22,599 nucleotides of DNA from NCBI GenBank assembly GCA_002297965.1, contig DBLF01000018.1:33148-55746 (forward strand). The letters are read 5' to 3'. Of this stretch, positions 1-7,643 are shown one piece after another. The stretch is from Candidatus Segatella papionis (GTDB lineage: Bacteria > Bacteroidota > Bacteroidia > Bacteroidales > Bacteroidaceae). The notes beneath the pieces were generated by a model. The model was not told the origin of the DNA and made no database searches. It saw only the letters and a program-made list of their open reading frames with translations. Each line of letters opens with the position of its first letter. The first letter of the stretch is position 1. The position numbers and the translations under genes are program-made.

Positions 1-23
1 TATATTTCTATTTTCGATTTCTA

Positions 24-154
24 CTAGAGACTGATTTCTCCCTTGTAGGATACACCATTCACTTCTATCAATAGCTCGTATTGACCATGCACATCTGATG
101 GTAGGACAACGACTTCTTGTGACGATGCCACACAAATATCAATATCTTTTTCAT
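24..154 (-). pseudogene. Remnant of a small secreted DUF3244-type protein (internal deletion)
   Basis: On the minus strand an ATG at 154 begins MKKILIF, like a signal-peptide start, but this frame stops after 28 codons (68-154). In another frame the sequence from about 131 to the TAG at 24-26 encodes ICVASSQEVVVLPSDV followed by HGQYELLIEVNGVSYKGEIS. This resembles the C-terminal strands of DUF3244 proteins, small secreted Bacteroidota proteins ending in a 'GxYxLxI...Y.GEF.L' pattern. The simplest reading is a start region joined out of frame to a C-terminus by a deletion that removed the middle. It lies downstream of a TPR-HTH regulator on the same strand, and to my knowledge such pairs are common. 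A -7-like box sits 17 bp upstream of the ATG. The family call rests on about 37 residues. Confidence 0.45.
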
Positions 155-170
155 TAGATTTTTTTGTTTG

Positions 171-178
171 CAAAGATA
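171..178 (-). promoter_or_regulatory. -7-like box upstream of the DUF3244 remnant
   Basis: The minus strand reads TATCTTTG, matching the Bacteroidota -7 consensus TAnnTTTG. It lies 17 bp upstream of the ATG at 154. No TTTG is seen at the usual -33 distance, so the site is tentative. The rest of 179-297 is AT-rich and I see no gene in it. Confidence 0.4.
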
Positions 179-297
179 ATATTTTCCGCAACTTAGATAT
201 ATCACATCTGCTAATTTTAACATTTCACGTTTTCACAAGGAGCTGTATAACACCATAAATAACAAGTAATTATATAACCTTTTCACAATTTCACAAA

Positions 298-2073
298 TTA
301 ACCATCTATTTGAATTTTACGTATTTCATCATCAAATTTGCTCGTTGTCATATCCCTGTCGAAAATTTTTTTAGCCAAACGTTTTCTTATGTTCGAGATG
401 TTTGATGATGACATATTCATCAACATCTTCATCTGATTAGGAGTAAAACCTAACCAAACCAACATACATATCCTGTACTCATTCTCGTTTAACTTACAAT
501 GTTTTTCCAATGTCACTCCAAATTGCTTGAAAAATGAATTGAAAATATTTTCCAATGTATCCCATTGTCGGAAAGAAGGCTCTATACCTTTTTCTGCCAA
601 CTGCTTAAATTTTATAACCATAGCTTTGTGCTGGAGCTCCTCACATTTTTCATTTTCCTCATAGGGTTCGTCGTTAACCAACACATCAATTTCATCCTTC
701 AGCATCTTTATTGATCTTTCCTTATCCAATACCAAGGAAGATTTTAAAGAGAGTTCTTCTTTCATTTTTGTCAATTCATCCTGGCCTTTCAATAATTCTA
801 GTTCCTTCAAGGCTATTTGCTGCTTAACAAACAACATCTGTTCTTTTCTTATCAATCTTTCTTTTCTTATATTTTTAACATATAGCATTATCGCAATAGC
901 AAATATACCAACTATTATTGTCAGAAGAATAATAATTATATGAGCATTATCTTTCTCGACTTCTTGCACTCTGGCTTTTCTTTGCCATAAAGAGTAATTA
1001 TACAAAGCATTCATTTGTGACATAGCTTCGACCTCATCATGCATCCTTACACTATCGCTGTATTGGATAAATAAATCAGCATACTTTATTATAGAATCCA
1101 ATTGATGCTTCTGCTTGTAATATCTATACCATCCGTCAAAAGCTATTCTTTTGGCATTAACACTCTCTGCCATATTCAAACATTTTTGAAAATAGACTTT
1201 AGCAGAATCTAAATGTATATTTAGATAATATAGTCCTTTAGCATAAAAATAGGAATCATAACGAATACTCGGATTCAATTTTCCATCAAAATATCCTGAT
1301 TTATTTTCATATATGTCTATATATCTTTTGACTTTAGCATATTGTTTTGTCTGAATCAAAGACAACATAGGTACTCCTAAAGAACGAGCCGCCTCCTTAG
1401 AATAACCGTATTTCTTATATTTTTTGTATATCTCCTCAAATTGTTCTATAACTTTCAGAGGAGGCATAAACTTAGGCAATATGTTTACCTGAGCTTCTGC
1501 AGATATCAAAGCACCCAATGTATCTTTGGCAAGCCAAGAATATTTTTCTGATTTTCTATAAGAATCTTTTGCATTTAATATCATCCTTTTCCTTTGATAT
1601 TCCTCTCCTATTTGTCCATACACCCTCGCTAGTGTAAGATAATCACAATCTCGGCTTGTAGTATCAGCTTGCTCTACCGCCAGAAGATAGTTCTCCAAGG
1701 ATGCAGGAGAGTCATCAAGGTCGCGATATGCACAGCCCAAGAGATAATATGCAAGCATACGTTCGTTGGCTGAGCCATGCTTGTCGTAATAGGCTACCAC
1801 TTGCTTCATCACACTATCCGTGGTAAAATCGACAAATCCTTTGTTCATACCCTTGGCATAAATAAGCTGATAGCGCATTTGCTCTCTCTTAGACATATCG
1901 GGATATTGACGACACAACTTATCCAGTATAGCAAGGGCGACTCGTGCCGAGTCTTGATTTTTCTCCATCAAACTATCAGCATGAGCTATCGACTGTTCTA
2001 TCTTCTTATTGCCGCAACTAGACATAAGTAAAAGTGACATGATACATACAATCAAATATGTTACGTACTTCAT
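298..2073 (-). CDS. Membrane-anchored TPR regulator with C-terminal LuxR-like HTH
   Basis: This 591-residue protein has the layout of Bacteroidota TPR-type transcriptional regulators. Residues 1-20 are a lipoprotein-like signal (LMSSC, Cys20). Residues 25-370 are helical repeats of TPR character (for example LAYYLLGCAYRDL near 107-119). One hydrophobic span lies at about 378-399, followed by a charged coiled coil at about 400-465. The C-terminus (about 527-572, LNENEYRICMLVWLGFTPNQ, then SSSNISNIRKRLAKKIF) looks like a LuxR/GerE-type helix-turn-helix. It starts 34 bp after the stop of the heparinase-like gene, so the two are probably co-transcribed. Target and signal are unknown. GC drops from about 40-50% per 60 bp in the first 450 bp of the gene to about 30-38% after it, suggesting a mosaic gene. 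Confidence 0.8.
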   Translation of the reverse strand: MKYVTYLIVCIMSLLLMSSCGNKKIEQSIAHADSLMEKNQDSARVALAILDKLCRQYPDMSKREQMRYQLIYAKGMNKGFVDFTTDSVMKQVVAYYDKHGSANERMLAYYLLGCAYRDLDDSPASLENYLLAVEQADTTSRDCDYLTLARVYGQIGEEYQRKRMILNAKDSYRKSEKYSWLAKDTLGALISAEAQVNILPKFMPPLKVIEQFEEIYKKYKKYGYSKEAARSLGVPMLSLIQTKQYAKVKRYIDIYENKSGYFDGKLNPSIRYDSYFYAKGLYYLNIHLDSAKVYFQKCLNMAESVNAKRIAFDGWYRYYKQKHQLDSIIKYADLFIQYSDSVRMHDEVEAMSQMNALYNYSLWQRKARVQEVEKDNAHIIIILLTIIVGIFAIAIMLYVKNIRKERLIRKEQMLFVKQQIALKELELLKGQDELTKMKEELSLKSSLVLDKERSIKMLKDEIDVLVNDEPYEENEKCEELQHKAMVIKFKQLAEKGIEPSFRQWDTLENIFNSFFKQFGVTLEKHCKLNENEYRICMLVWLGFTPNQMKMLMNMSSSNISNIRKRLAKKIFDRDMTTSKFDDEIRKIQIDG

Positions 2074-2107
2074 ATCTTTTCTGTTTTAAATTTCACTGAA
2101 AACATGA

Positions 2108-4012
2108 TTATTTTTGTCCATCCACAAATCGATACTTCACTCTCGCCATCGGATAGTTGTCATTCAGACGGAGGATGATGCGATACACGTTGTCTTTCCA
2201 CTGTGTCTTCATGATGCCATCCGTCATCTGCACCTTTTCCACAGATGCAGAGAGATACTGAGCATCATATTCCAAGCGAACAGCACCATTCTGCAACAAG
2301 ATGCGACCTGCCTTCTGCACCACAGGTTTGCCATACGCCATGAGGATGATTTGGTTATCGAAGACCTGACCATTCAAACGGTCTTTCTCGATTTCCAAGG
2401 AGTCGAGCTTGTATTGCTCGGTCACTTCTACCCAATCATACTCTCTATCAAGGGCTATCGTACGCTTCCAACTATCCACATGGGCAGCCTCGGTGTATGC
2501 TTTTTCCAAGTTCAAGGTAAGAGAAGATTCTGATGCATCAGCCACATGGCTCACCTTGTCGGCACGATACTTCTTGCCGTCTTTCTGCTCCATACCGTTA
2601 ATAATCGGAACGTTGTGGTAAGCCGATCGGCAATTCATCAGTTCGAAACGGCGAGAGCTAAACGACTGGGAGGTATAGGTGTCACGCCCCAAGTCGATGA
2701 CCACGGGCTGATTGTTGTGATAAACGATGAAGTTGCCAATGTCGTTGTGATTATGGCTCTCGGCATTGTTGCCACCCTTTGCCGCAACAAACCAATGCTT
2801 GTTGCTCGCCACCATGATTTGGGAGTTCTCCAGATAAGCATCCTCCGTTCGGGGCTGCACCGCCTGGGTCTGCTGATACTGAGGCAACATGGAGAGAAGC
2901 ATCAACTCCCTGCCCAACTTCGGATAGTTGCCCGATTTCAGGAAAAGTGTGGATGGTTTCTGCAAATACAGATACTTCTTGCCCACATATGCCGCCAACT
3001 GCATCATCTGCTCGTTCTGGAGGTAAGCTCCGTATGGGAAGAGGATGTTGATGTTAGGCGTATTCTTCGCCTGGGCATCAGAGAAATTTACGAAGGTAAG
3101 GTCGTCGATGTACATCGTGGTGATGAACCTGCCCATATTCTCCACCTTTTTCTTCTGTGCATCATTCAGTTCTAGCTTCGCCTGTTTCGGAGCGAACTGC
3201 ATAAAGTAGAGCGACTCGAAGAATGAGGCACCGGCACAATCCCAATAGCTCACGCCTTCCTCGCATCCACCATCATCGGGATAGCCTTTCATAAAGGTAC
3301 GCAAGCATTGCTGTACACCCTTGAAGGCAGCGTCACGCTTCTTGCCGTCCTGCTCACAGATGAGAGCAGTCTCCAGCCAGTTGCTCGTAATCCAGGTATT
3401 CCAGTTGTTGGCATTGTTCTTCCATCCTTGTGGCTGGTTCAAGGTAGGTTCCAAGAAACGGCGTTCTATCTCCGTTCTAACGGCATCCGAAAGTCCCTTT
3501 TCCTTCTTGTTGATTTCGTCTTCGAGCATATAGAGCGTCCAAGCCAGCATTCCGGCTGTCTCGGCATTAAAGAGATCCACGGGCTGGATATCTCGCTCGG
3601 GATGGTCTTTTGGGTAATGCGCAGGGATTCCCCACCAAGATTCCTTCTCGATGAAATAATGGAGTCCCTTGCGGATGGAAGGCAAAAAACGTCCCTTACC
3701 CTGCATGATTTCCGCCATCACAAGACATACGAACTGCTTGCGGATGCCAAAGCTCGCCGCCTCGTATCGGGTGCGATTACCATTGGTGCGAAACTCCGCA
3801 AACATAGTATTCGGGATGGCATTCCAAGGCTTGTTGTTATAAAGATTGCCCAGTCGGATATAGTCGTTGCGCATAGCAAGGGGCACTTGCTTCAGCCAAT
3901 ACTTATCCTTTGCCTTTGGGAAAGGAGCGAACGTCTCATCTGCCCTCATCGCCATCGCAGAAAGCAAGAGGCACACTAAAACCAAACACTTTGCAAATAT
4001 CTGTTTCATCAT
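2108..4012 (-). CDS. Heparinase II/III-like polysaccharide lyase family protein
   Basis: Secreted protein of 634 residues with the heparinase II/III layout: a helical toroid followed by a beta-sandwich. Residues 1-24 from MMKQIF are a signal peptide. An ATG 27 bp further upstream (4039) only adds a hydrophilic MVTIFPKNE before it, so 4012 (or 4009) is the better start. Typical motifs are NNWNTW (about 202-207), GGCEEGVSYW (about 248-257, holding the likely catalytic Tyr), SHNHND (about 419-424) and SAYHNVPIING (about 463-473) in the beta-sandwich. Relatives cleave uronic-acid glycans by beta-elimination (PL12, PL15, PL17 and PL21 folds). I cannot assign a PL family or substrate. It is the first gene of a unit with the TPR regulator and has its own promoter and a repeat-filled leader. 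Confidence 0.8.
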   Translation of the reverse strand: MMKQIFAKCLVLVCLLLSAMAMRADETFAPFPKAKDKYWLKQVPLAMRNDYIRLGNLYNNKPWNAIPNTMFAEFRTNGNRTRYEAASFGIRKQFVCLVMAEIMQGKGRFLPSIRKGLHYFIEKESWWGIPAHYPKDHPERDIQPVDLFNAETAGMLAWTLYMLEDEINKKEKGLSDAVRTEIERRFLEPTLNQPQGWKNNANNWNTWITSNWLETALICEQDGKKRDAAFKGVQQCLRTFMKGYPDDGGCEEGVSYWDCAGASFFESLYFMQFAPKQAKLELNDAQKKKVENMGRFITTMYIDDLTFVNFSDAQAKNTPNINILFPYGAYLQNEQMMQLAAYVGKKYLYLQKPSTLFLKSGNYPKLGRELMLLSMLPQYQQTQAVQPRTEDAYLENSQIMVASNKHWFVAAKGGNNAESHNHNDIGNFIVYHNNQPVVIDLGRDTYTSQSFSSRRFELMNCRSAYHNVPIINGMEQKDGKKYRADKVSHVADASESSLTLNLEKAYTEAAHVDSWKRTIALDREYDWVEVTEQYKLDSLEIEKDRLNGQVFDNQIILMAYGKPVVQKAGRILLQNGAVRLEYDAQYLSASVEKVQMTDGIMKTQWKDNVYRIILRLNDNYPMARVKYRFVDGQK

Positions 4013-4031
4013 TTCGTTTTTAGGAAAAATT

Positions 4032-4120
4032 GTTACCATTATTGATTACTTGTTTTGATTGCTCGTATCGAATACTTAATTACTCGTATCGAATACTTGG
4101 TTACTCATATTGATTACGTT
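4032..4120 (-). repeat. Degenerate 21-bp tandem repeats in the heparinase-like gene leader
   Basis: Reading the plus strand, ATTGCTCGTATCGAATACTT (from 4058) and ATTACTCGTATCGAATACTT (from 4079) are adjacent 21-bp units differing at two positions. A third, diverged unit, GTTACTCATATTGATTACGT, starts at 4100. A fourth related copy, GTTACCATTATTGATTACTT, lies at 4032-4052, separated by 5 bp. The block fills nearly the whole predicted 5' leader between the promoter at 4123 and the start codon at 4012. Confidence 0.85.
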
Positions 4121-4122
4121 GG

Positions 4123-4151
4123 CAAAAGTAACAAATAAAAATAAGAACAAA
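4123..4151 (-). promoter_or_regulatory. Promoter of the heparinase-like gene
   Basis: The minus strand has TTTG at 4151-4148, 17 bp, then TACTTTTG at 4130-4123. This fits the Bacteroidota -33 TTTG / -7 TAnnTTTG pattern. The predicted leader is about 105 nt. Confidence 0.6.
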
Positions 4152-4278
4152 GGGAAGAAATAGGCAAAATATGTACATAAAAACGTTAAAAATCTTCCCG
4201 TGGAAGTTTTTTTAGGAAAAATCAGCTTCGTTTCGCAAAATTAACACTGAAAAACATCCTTTCTATACAGAAAAAGCT

Positions 4279-4286
4279 TATCTTTG
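4279..4286 (+). promoter_or_regulatory. nagB -7 promoter box
   Basis: TATCTTTG matches TAnnTTTG and lies 70 bp upstream of the nagB start. The -33 element is not clear. Confidence 0.55.
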
Positions 4287-4356
4287 TAAATTGAATATAA
4301 GTTGAATAAACAATAACCCAAAAGTAACTAACAATAAAAAATAAAGAAATAGAACT

Positions 4357-5148
4357 ATGCGTGTAATAATCGAAAATGACTACAAAGCACTGTCTGAATG
4401 GGCAGCCAACCACGTGATCGAAGCCATCAATGCGTTTCATCCTACAGCACAGAATCCCTTCGTCTTGGGATTGCCTACAGGTTCTTCGCCAGAGGGTATG
4501 TACGCCAACTTGGTAAAGGCAGTGAAGGAAGGCAAGGTTTCCTTCAAGCACGTCTTGACATTCAATATGGATGAATATGTAGGTTTGCCAGAGTCTCACC
4601 CAGAGAGCTACCACTCTTTCATGGCTCGCAACCTCTTCGACCACATCGACTGTCCTAAGGAGAACATCCACATTCTGAATGGAAACGCCGAGAACCTGGC
4701 TGAGGAATGCGCCCACTATGAGCAGATGATAGAGGATGCCGGCGGCATCGACCTCTTCATCGGCGGCATCGGTCCTGACGGTCACATCGCCTTCAACGAG
4801 CCTTTCTCTTCTCTGAGCTCCCGCACTCGTGTCAAGACCTTGACCACCGACACCCGCATCGCCAACTCTCGTTTCTTCGATGGCGACATAAGCAAGGTGC
4901 CAAGCACTGCCCTCACCGTAGGAGTCGGCACCGTGATGGATGCCAAGGAAGTGATGATTCTCTGCAATGGTCATGGCAAGGCTCGCGCCCTACAAGCTGC
5001 CATCGAGGGACCAGTGACACAGGCTTGGACCATCAGTGCACTGCAAACCCACAAGAAGGGCATCATCGTTTGCGATGAAAGCGCTTGCGACGAGTTGAAA
5101 GTTAGCACTTATAAGTACTTCAAGGATATAGAGAAAGACAATTTGTAA
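4357..5148 (+). CDS. nagB: Glucosamine-6-phosphate deaminase
   Basis: This 263-residue cytoplasmic enzyme converts glucosamine 6-phosphate to fructose 6-phosphate and ammonia, feeding amino sugars into glycolysis. The length is close to E. coli NagB (266). Seen in the sequence: the phosphate-binding LGLPTGSSPEGMY (about 37-49), FNMDEYVGLP with Asp72 and Glu73, and GGIGPDGHIAFNEP with Asp141, His143 and Glu148, the residues of the known active site. The tail GHGKARALQAAIEGPVTQAW is also typical. The gene has its own promoter-like box and converges on the GH127 gene, with a shared hairpin terminator between them. It looks like a metabolic gene lying within the locus rather than part of the glycan-degrading set. 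Its last codons lie inside a 37-bp duplication. Confidence 0.95.
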   Translation: MRVIIENDYKALSEWAANHVIEAINAFHPTAQNPFVLGLPTGSSPEGMYANLVKAVKEGKVSFKHVLTFNMDEYVGLPESHPESYHSFMARNLFDHIDCPKENIHILNGNAENLAEECAHYEQMIEDAGGIDLFIGGIGPDGHIAFNEPFSSLSSRTRVKTLTTDTRIANSRFFDGDISKVPSTALTVGVGTVMDAKEVMILCNGHGKARALQAAIEGPVTQAWTISALQTHKKGIIVCDESACDELKVSTYKYFKDIEKDNL

Positions 5149-5210
5149 GCTAGCAGTAAGTTGGCAAAACATTGACAATTTGTAAGCTAGCAGTAAGTTG
5201 GCAAAACATT
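5137..5210. repeat. Exact 37-bp tandem duplication across the nagB stop codon
   Basis: Positions 5137-5173 and 5174-5210 are identical over 37 bp and directly adjacent. The unit begins GACAATTTGTAAGCTAGCAG and so contains the last nagB codons and its TAA. A partial third copy may follow (AACAACTTGT at 5211-5220). The extra copy is non-coding and leaves NagB intact. Confidence 0.95.
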
Positions 5211-5241
5211 AACAACTTGTCAATCCTGCATAAATGCAATA

Positions 5242-5278
5242 AAAAAAGCTTGGGCAATGCGTTTGCCCAAGCTTTTTT
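5242..5278. terminator. Bidirectional terminator between nagB and the GH127 gene
   Basis: GCTTGGGCAA (5248-5257) pairs perfectly with TTGCCCAAGC (5263-5272) around a 5-nt loop. It is flanked by an A run on the left and six Ts on the right. It can end transcription from both converging genes. Confidence 0.92.
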
Positions 5279-5312
5279 ATTTTTACTTTATTATCGGATA
5301 TATTTTCTTTCG

Positions 5313-7388
5313 TTACTTATCCAACATCGACAAGCTCTGGATAAACCAAACGTTCATCTCGTTGGCGCCACGATGATTCCATGCATAGTAAGGAATCAAG
5401 GTAAGCTTGTCGTTCTTCACAGAGATGCCATTGGCACCCTCTTCCAATACCTGCGCATCGGTCTTGATCGCTTTCACAGAGAAGGCAGGAGCACCCTTGG
5501 TCTCTGTATTCTGGATGCTGTAGTTATCAACCAATGTGAAAGTAGGCTTCTTAGCCATCACGGCACGGAGCACAGGCTCATTGTTGTTATCCACAGCCTC
5601 AGCGCAATATACCAATGGGCCACGCTCCACAGCAACCTTGCCCTTGTCGTCAGCTACCTTGTTATTAGCTACCACTGTGCGGATAGGCATGTCGAAGTGG
5701 ATGCGGATGACATCGCCCTTCTTGATGTTCTTCACAGGCAGATAGCCCTTGTTGGCATCGAGATCAGCCTCCACAGCCTTGCCATTCACGGTTACGGTGT
5801 AAGCTGGTTTCTCCGCATCGCTATACTTGTAGAGGTCGCTAGGCACCACCTGGTTGCGAGCCCATCCAGGGATACGAACGAGCAAGTTGGCATTCTTCAC
5901 ACCACTCTTCTTCACGCTAATCTTGATGTCGCCATTCCAAGGGTATTCGGTGGTCTCTTCGAGAACCACATCCTTGCCCTGTACCTTGATGGTAGAGGTG
6001 TTGCCTGCGAAGAGGTTTACGTAGATATTATTATCCTTCACACCATAGAGATAACCAGGAACGGAAGGGATGAAACGGCACAAGTTGCTAGGGCAGCAAG
6101 CGCATCCGAACCAAGGCTGGCGAGTCTTGGTGTTGTCGGCGTTGAAGGCATACTTGCCATCGCTTGACAGTGGGTTAGGATAGAAGAAACGTCCACCGTC
6201 CATGCTCATACCTGAGATGACACCATTATACAAGGTACGCTCCAAACAGTCGATATACTTGCTCTCGCCATGAAGCAAGAACATACGCTCGAAGAGATAA
6301 ACCATAGAGATGGCTGCGCAAGTCTCGTTGTAGGCAGTCATGTTTGGCAACTCGTAGTTCTCGCCGAAAGCCTCGCCCCAATGGCGGGCGCCTACACCAC
6401 CTGTGAGATAGTACTTCTTGCCCACGATGTTATTGAAGATGCGGTCGATGACCTGCATATAGGCAGAATCCTTGGTCAAGGCAGCCACATCGGCGATACC
6501 GGCATACATATAGCCAGCACGAACAGCATGGCCTACAGCCTCTTTCTGTTCCAAGATAGGAGCCTGACTCTGTGAATATGAGTTGCGGATATGAGTCTTG
6601 CCACGATAGTCGAGCAGATACTTAGCCTCATCGAGATACTTCTTCTCGCCAGTCAAGGTATAGAGACGAGCCAAGGCCATCTCTGCGATCTGGTGGCCAG
6701 GCACGATGGTAGCCTGTCCCTCCTTAGGACCTACTTCCTTGACTACACAATCAGCATAACGCTTGGCAATATTCAAGAACTTGGTGCTACCCGTAGCCTG
6801 ATAGTGCGCGCAAGCTGCATCTACCATATGACCGAGGTTGTAAAGCTCATGGCTCAAGTCCTCGTCCTTCACCCAACGCTTATTGCCCGACCACTGATGT
6901 GGATGCTTTGGATTGATGGTGCGAGCGGTATAGAGATAGCCATCAGGCTCCTGGGCTGCGCCCACTACATCGAGCACACTGTCGATATAAGCCTTCAACT
7001 TCTTGTCTGGGTAAGTCTGAAGGATATAGCTGGCTCCCTCGATGGTCTTATATACATCGGTGTCATCGAAAGAGTAGCCCATGAACTTGCTCACGTCCCA
7101 CTCTGGGGTATCCAATCCCTTGTGGTTAGGATGCTGCAAGGTATAGGCAGCCATCTCAAAGTTCTTGTAACGGTGCTCGCTCTGGCACTTGCTGAAAGCC
7201 AATGGCACGGTTACCTCACGAGCTGCCTTCAAACGGGCACCCCAGAATGTATTCTGTGAAATCTTCACACTAGTGAATGGAACCTGAGTGAATGGATAGC
7301 CATTGCTCAATGTCTTGGTTGCCTTCTGCGCCATCGTTGGCATCGCCACGGCAGCAGAAAGCAATACTGCTGAAATGATTCTTCTCAT
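5313..7388 (-). CDS. GH127-type beta-L-arabinofuranosidase
   Basis: This 691-residue secreted enzyme (signal peptide 1-20, AMPTMAQ) resembles family GH127 (DUF1680), which removes beta-L-arabinofuranose from plant glycans such as arabinogalactan proteins, extensin and pectin. The known zinc/cysteine active site is visible: Glu339 in GEAFG, Glu355 and Cys357 in YNETCA, and Cys431/Cys432 in CACCPSN. The spacing between the first two glutamates is 16, as in the family prototype HypBA1 (Glu322/Glu338, Cys340, Cys417/418), where the first of the paired cysteines is the nucleophile. The N-terminal two thirds are helical, the rest beta-rich. The gene has its own promoter-like box and upstream inverted repeat, and the susD terminator separates it from susCD. 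GH146 is a related alternative. Confidence 0.88.
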   Translation of the reverse strand: MRRIISAVLLSAAVAMPTMAQKATKTLSNGYPFTQVPFTSVKISQNTFWGARLKAAREVTVPLAFSKCQSEHRYKNFEMAAYTLQHPNHKGLDTPEWDVSKFMGYSFDDTDVYKTIEGASYILQTYPDKKLKAYIDSVLDVVGAAQEPDGYLYTARTINPKHPHQWSGNKRWVKDEDLSHELYNLGHMVDAACAHYQATGSTKFLNIAKRYADCVVKEVGPKEGQATIVPGHQIAEMALARLYTLTGEKKYLDEAKYLLDYRGKTHIRNSYSQSQAPILEQKEAVGHAVRAGYMYAGIADVAALTKDSAYMQVIDRIFNNIVGKKYYLTGGVGARHWGEAFGENYELPNMTAYNETCAAISMVYLFERMFLLHGESKYIDCLERTLYNGVISGMSMDGGRFFYPNPLSSDGKYAFNADNTKTRQPWFGCACCPSNLCRFIPSVPGYLYGVKDNNIYVNLFAGNTSTIKVQGKDVVLEETTEYPWNGDIKISVKKSGVKNANLLVRIPGWARNQVVPSDLYKYSDAEKPAYTVTVNGKAVEADLDANKGYLPVKNIKKGDVIRIHFDMPIRTVVANNKVADDKGKVAVERGPLVYCAEAVDNNNEPVLRAVMAKKPTFTLVDNYSIQNTETKGAPAFSVKAIKTDAQVLEEGANGISVKNDKLTLIPYYAWNHRGANEMNVWFIQSLSMLDK

Positions 7389-7437
7389 TATAAAATAGGT
7401 TTATTGACTTATTATTGTTATTTGCTATTTGTGGTTG

Positions 7438-7445
7438 CAAAGATA
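7438..7445 (-). promoter_or_regulatory. GH127 gene -7 promoter box
   Basis: TATCTTTG on the minus strand matches TAnnTTTG and lies 49 bp upstream of the ATG. A TTTA lies about 22 bp further upstream; a canonical -33 TTTG is not seen at the usual distance. Confidence 0.6.
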
Positions 7446-7485
7446 ATAAAATCATTTGAATAAAGTGTAAACAAAACAACAAAAA

Positions 7486-7521
7486 ATAGGCATTTATCGG
7501 TCAAAAGCGATAAATACCTAT
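7486..7521. promoter_or_regulatory. 14-bp inverted repeat upstream of the GH127 promoter (candidate operator)
   Basis: ATAGGCATTTATCG (7486-7499) and CGATAAATACCTAT (7508-7521) are inverted repeats with 13 of 14 positions matching, around GTCAAAAG. The repeat lies about 41-76 bp upstream of the -7 box, where an activator would bind. It has no T run, so a terminator is unlikely. Confidence 0.65.
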
Positions 7522-7553
7522 CATTTTTAGATTACAGAATATATTTTTATTAC

Positions 7554-7588
7554 AAAAAAAGAGAGCACTTTCACAGCGCCCTCTTTTT
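7554..7588 (-). terminator. Terminator of the susCD operon
   Basis: The minus-strand RNA forms a 14-bp stem (AAAAAGAGGGCGCU with AGUGCUCUCUUUUU, two G-U pairs) with a GUGAA loop, followed by a U run. On the plus strand the two wobble pairs become mismatches, so it acts best for susD transcription, which ends 55 bp upstream. Confidence 0.85.
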
Positions 7589-7643
7589 CACTTTTCTAAA
7601 AAACCTAAAACCTATTTATATATAAATATTGAAGATTTGGAGT

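Larger units (their letters stand above)
4013..4356. promoter_or_regulatory. Divergent intergenic region between heparinase-like gene and nagB
   Basis: This 344-bp stretch has no supported gene. It holds the minus-strand promoter and repeat-rich leader of the heparinase-like gene (4032-4151) and the plus-strand -7-like box of nagB (4279-4286). The AT-rich middle (4152-4260) shows nothing further that I can name. Confidence 0.7.

Noticed and set aside
4013..4039. Nine-codon N-terminal extension of the heparinase-like protein
   Set aside because: The added residues are hydrophilic and would precede an otherwise normal signal peptide; the ATG at 4012 or 4009 is better.
4032..4120. Repeats considered as a CRISPR array
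   Set aside because: The units are directly adjacent without unique spacers, diverge from each other and have no cas gene nearby.
4123..4200. ATAGGCAAAATATG-like stretch upstream of the heparinase-like promoter as another copy of the GH127 operator
   Set aside because: Only the first six bases match well and the CGATAAA core is missing; this is easily chance in AT-rich DNA.
4222..4974. 250-codon minus-strand open frame opposite nagB
   Set aside because: nagB is unambiguous on the plus strand, and this frame also crosses the nagB promoter.
5172..6167. 331-codon plus-strand open frame opposite the GH127 gene
   Set aside because: It overlaps the catalytic C-terminal half of GH127 and crosses a strong terminator; no recognisable family.
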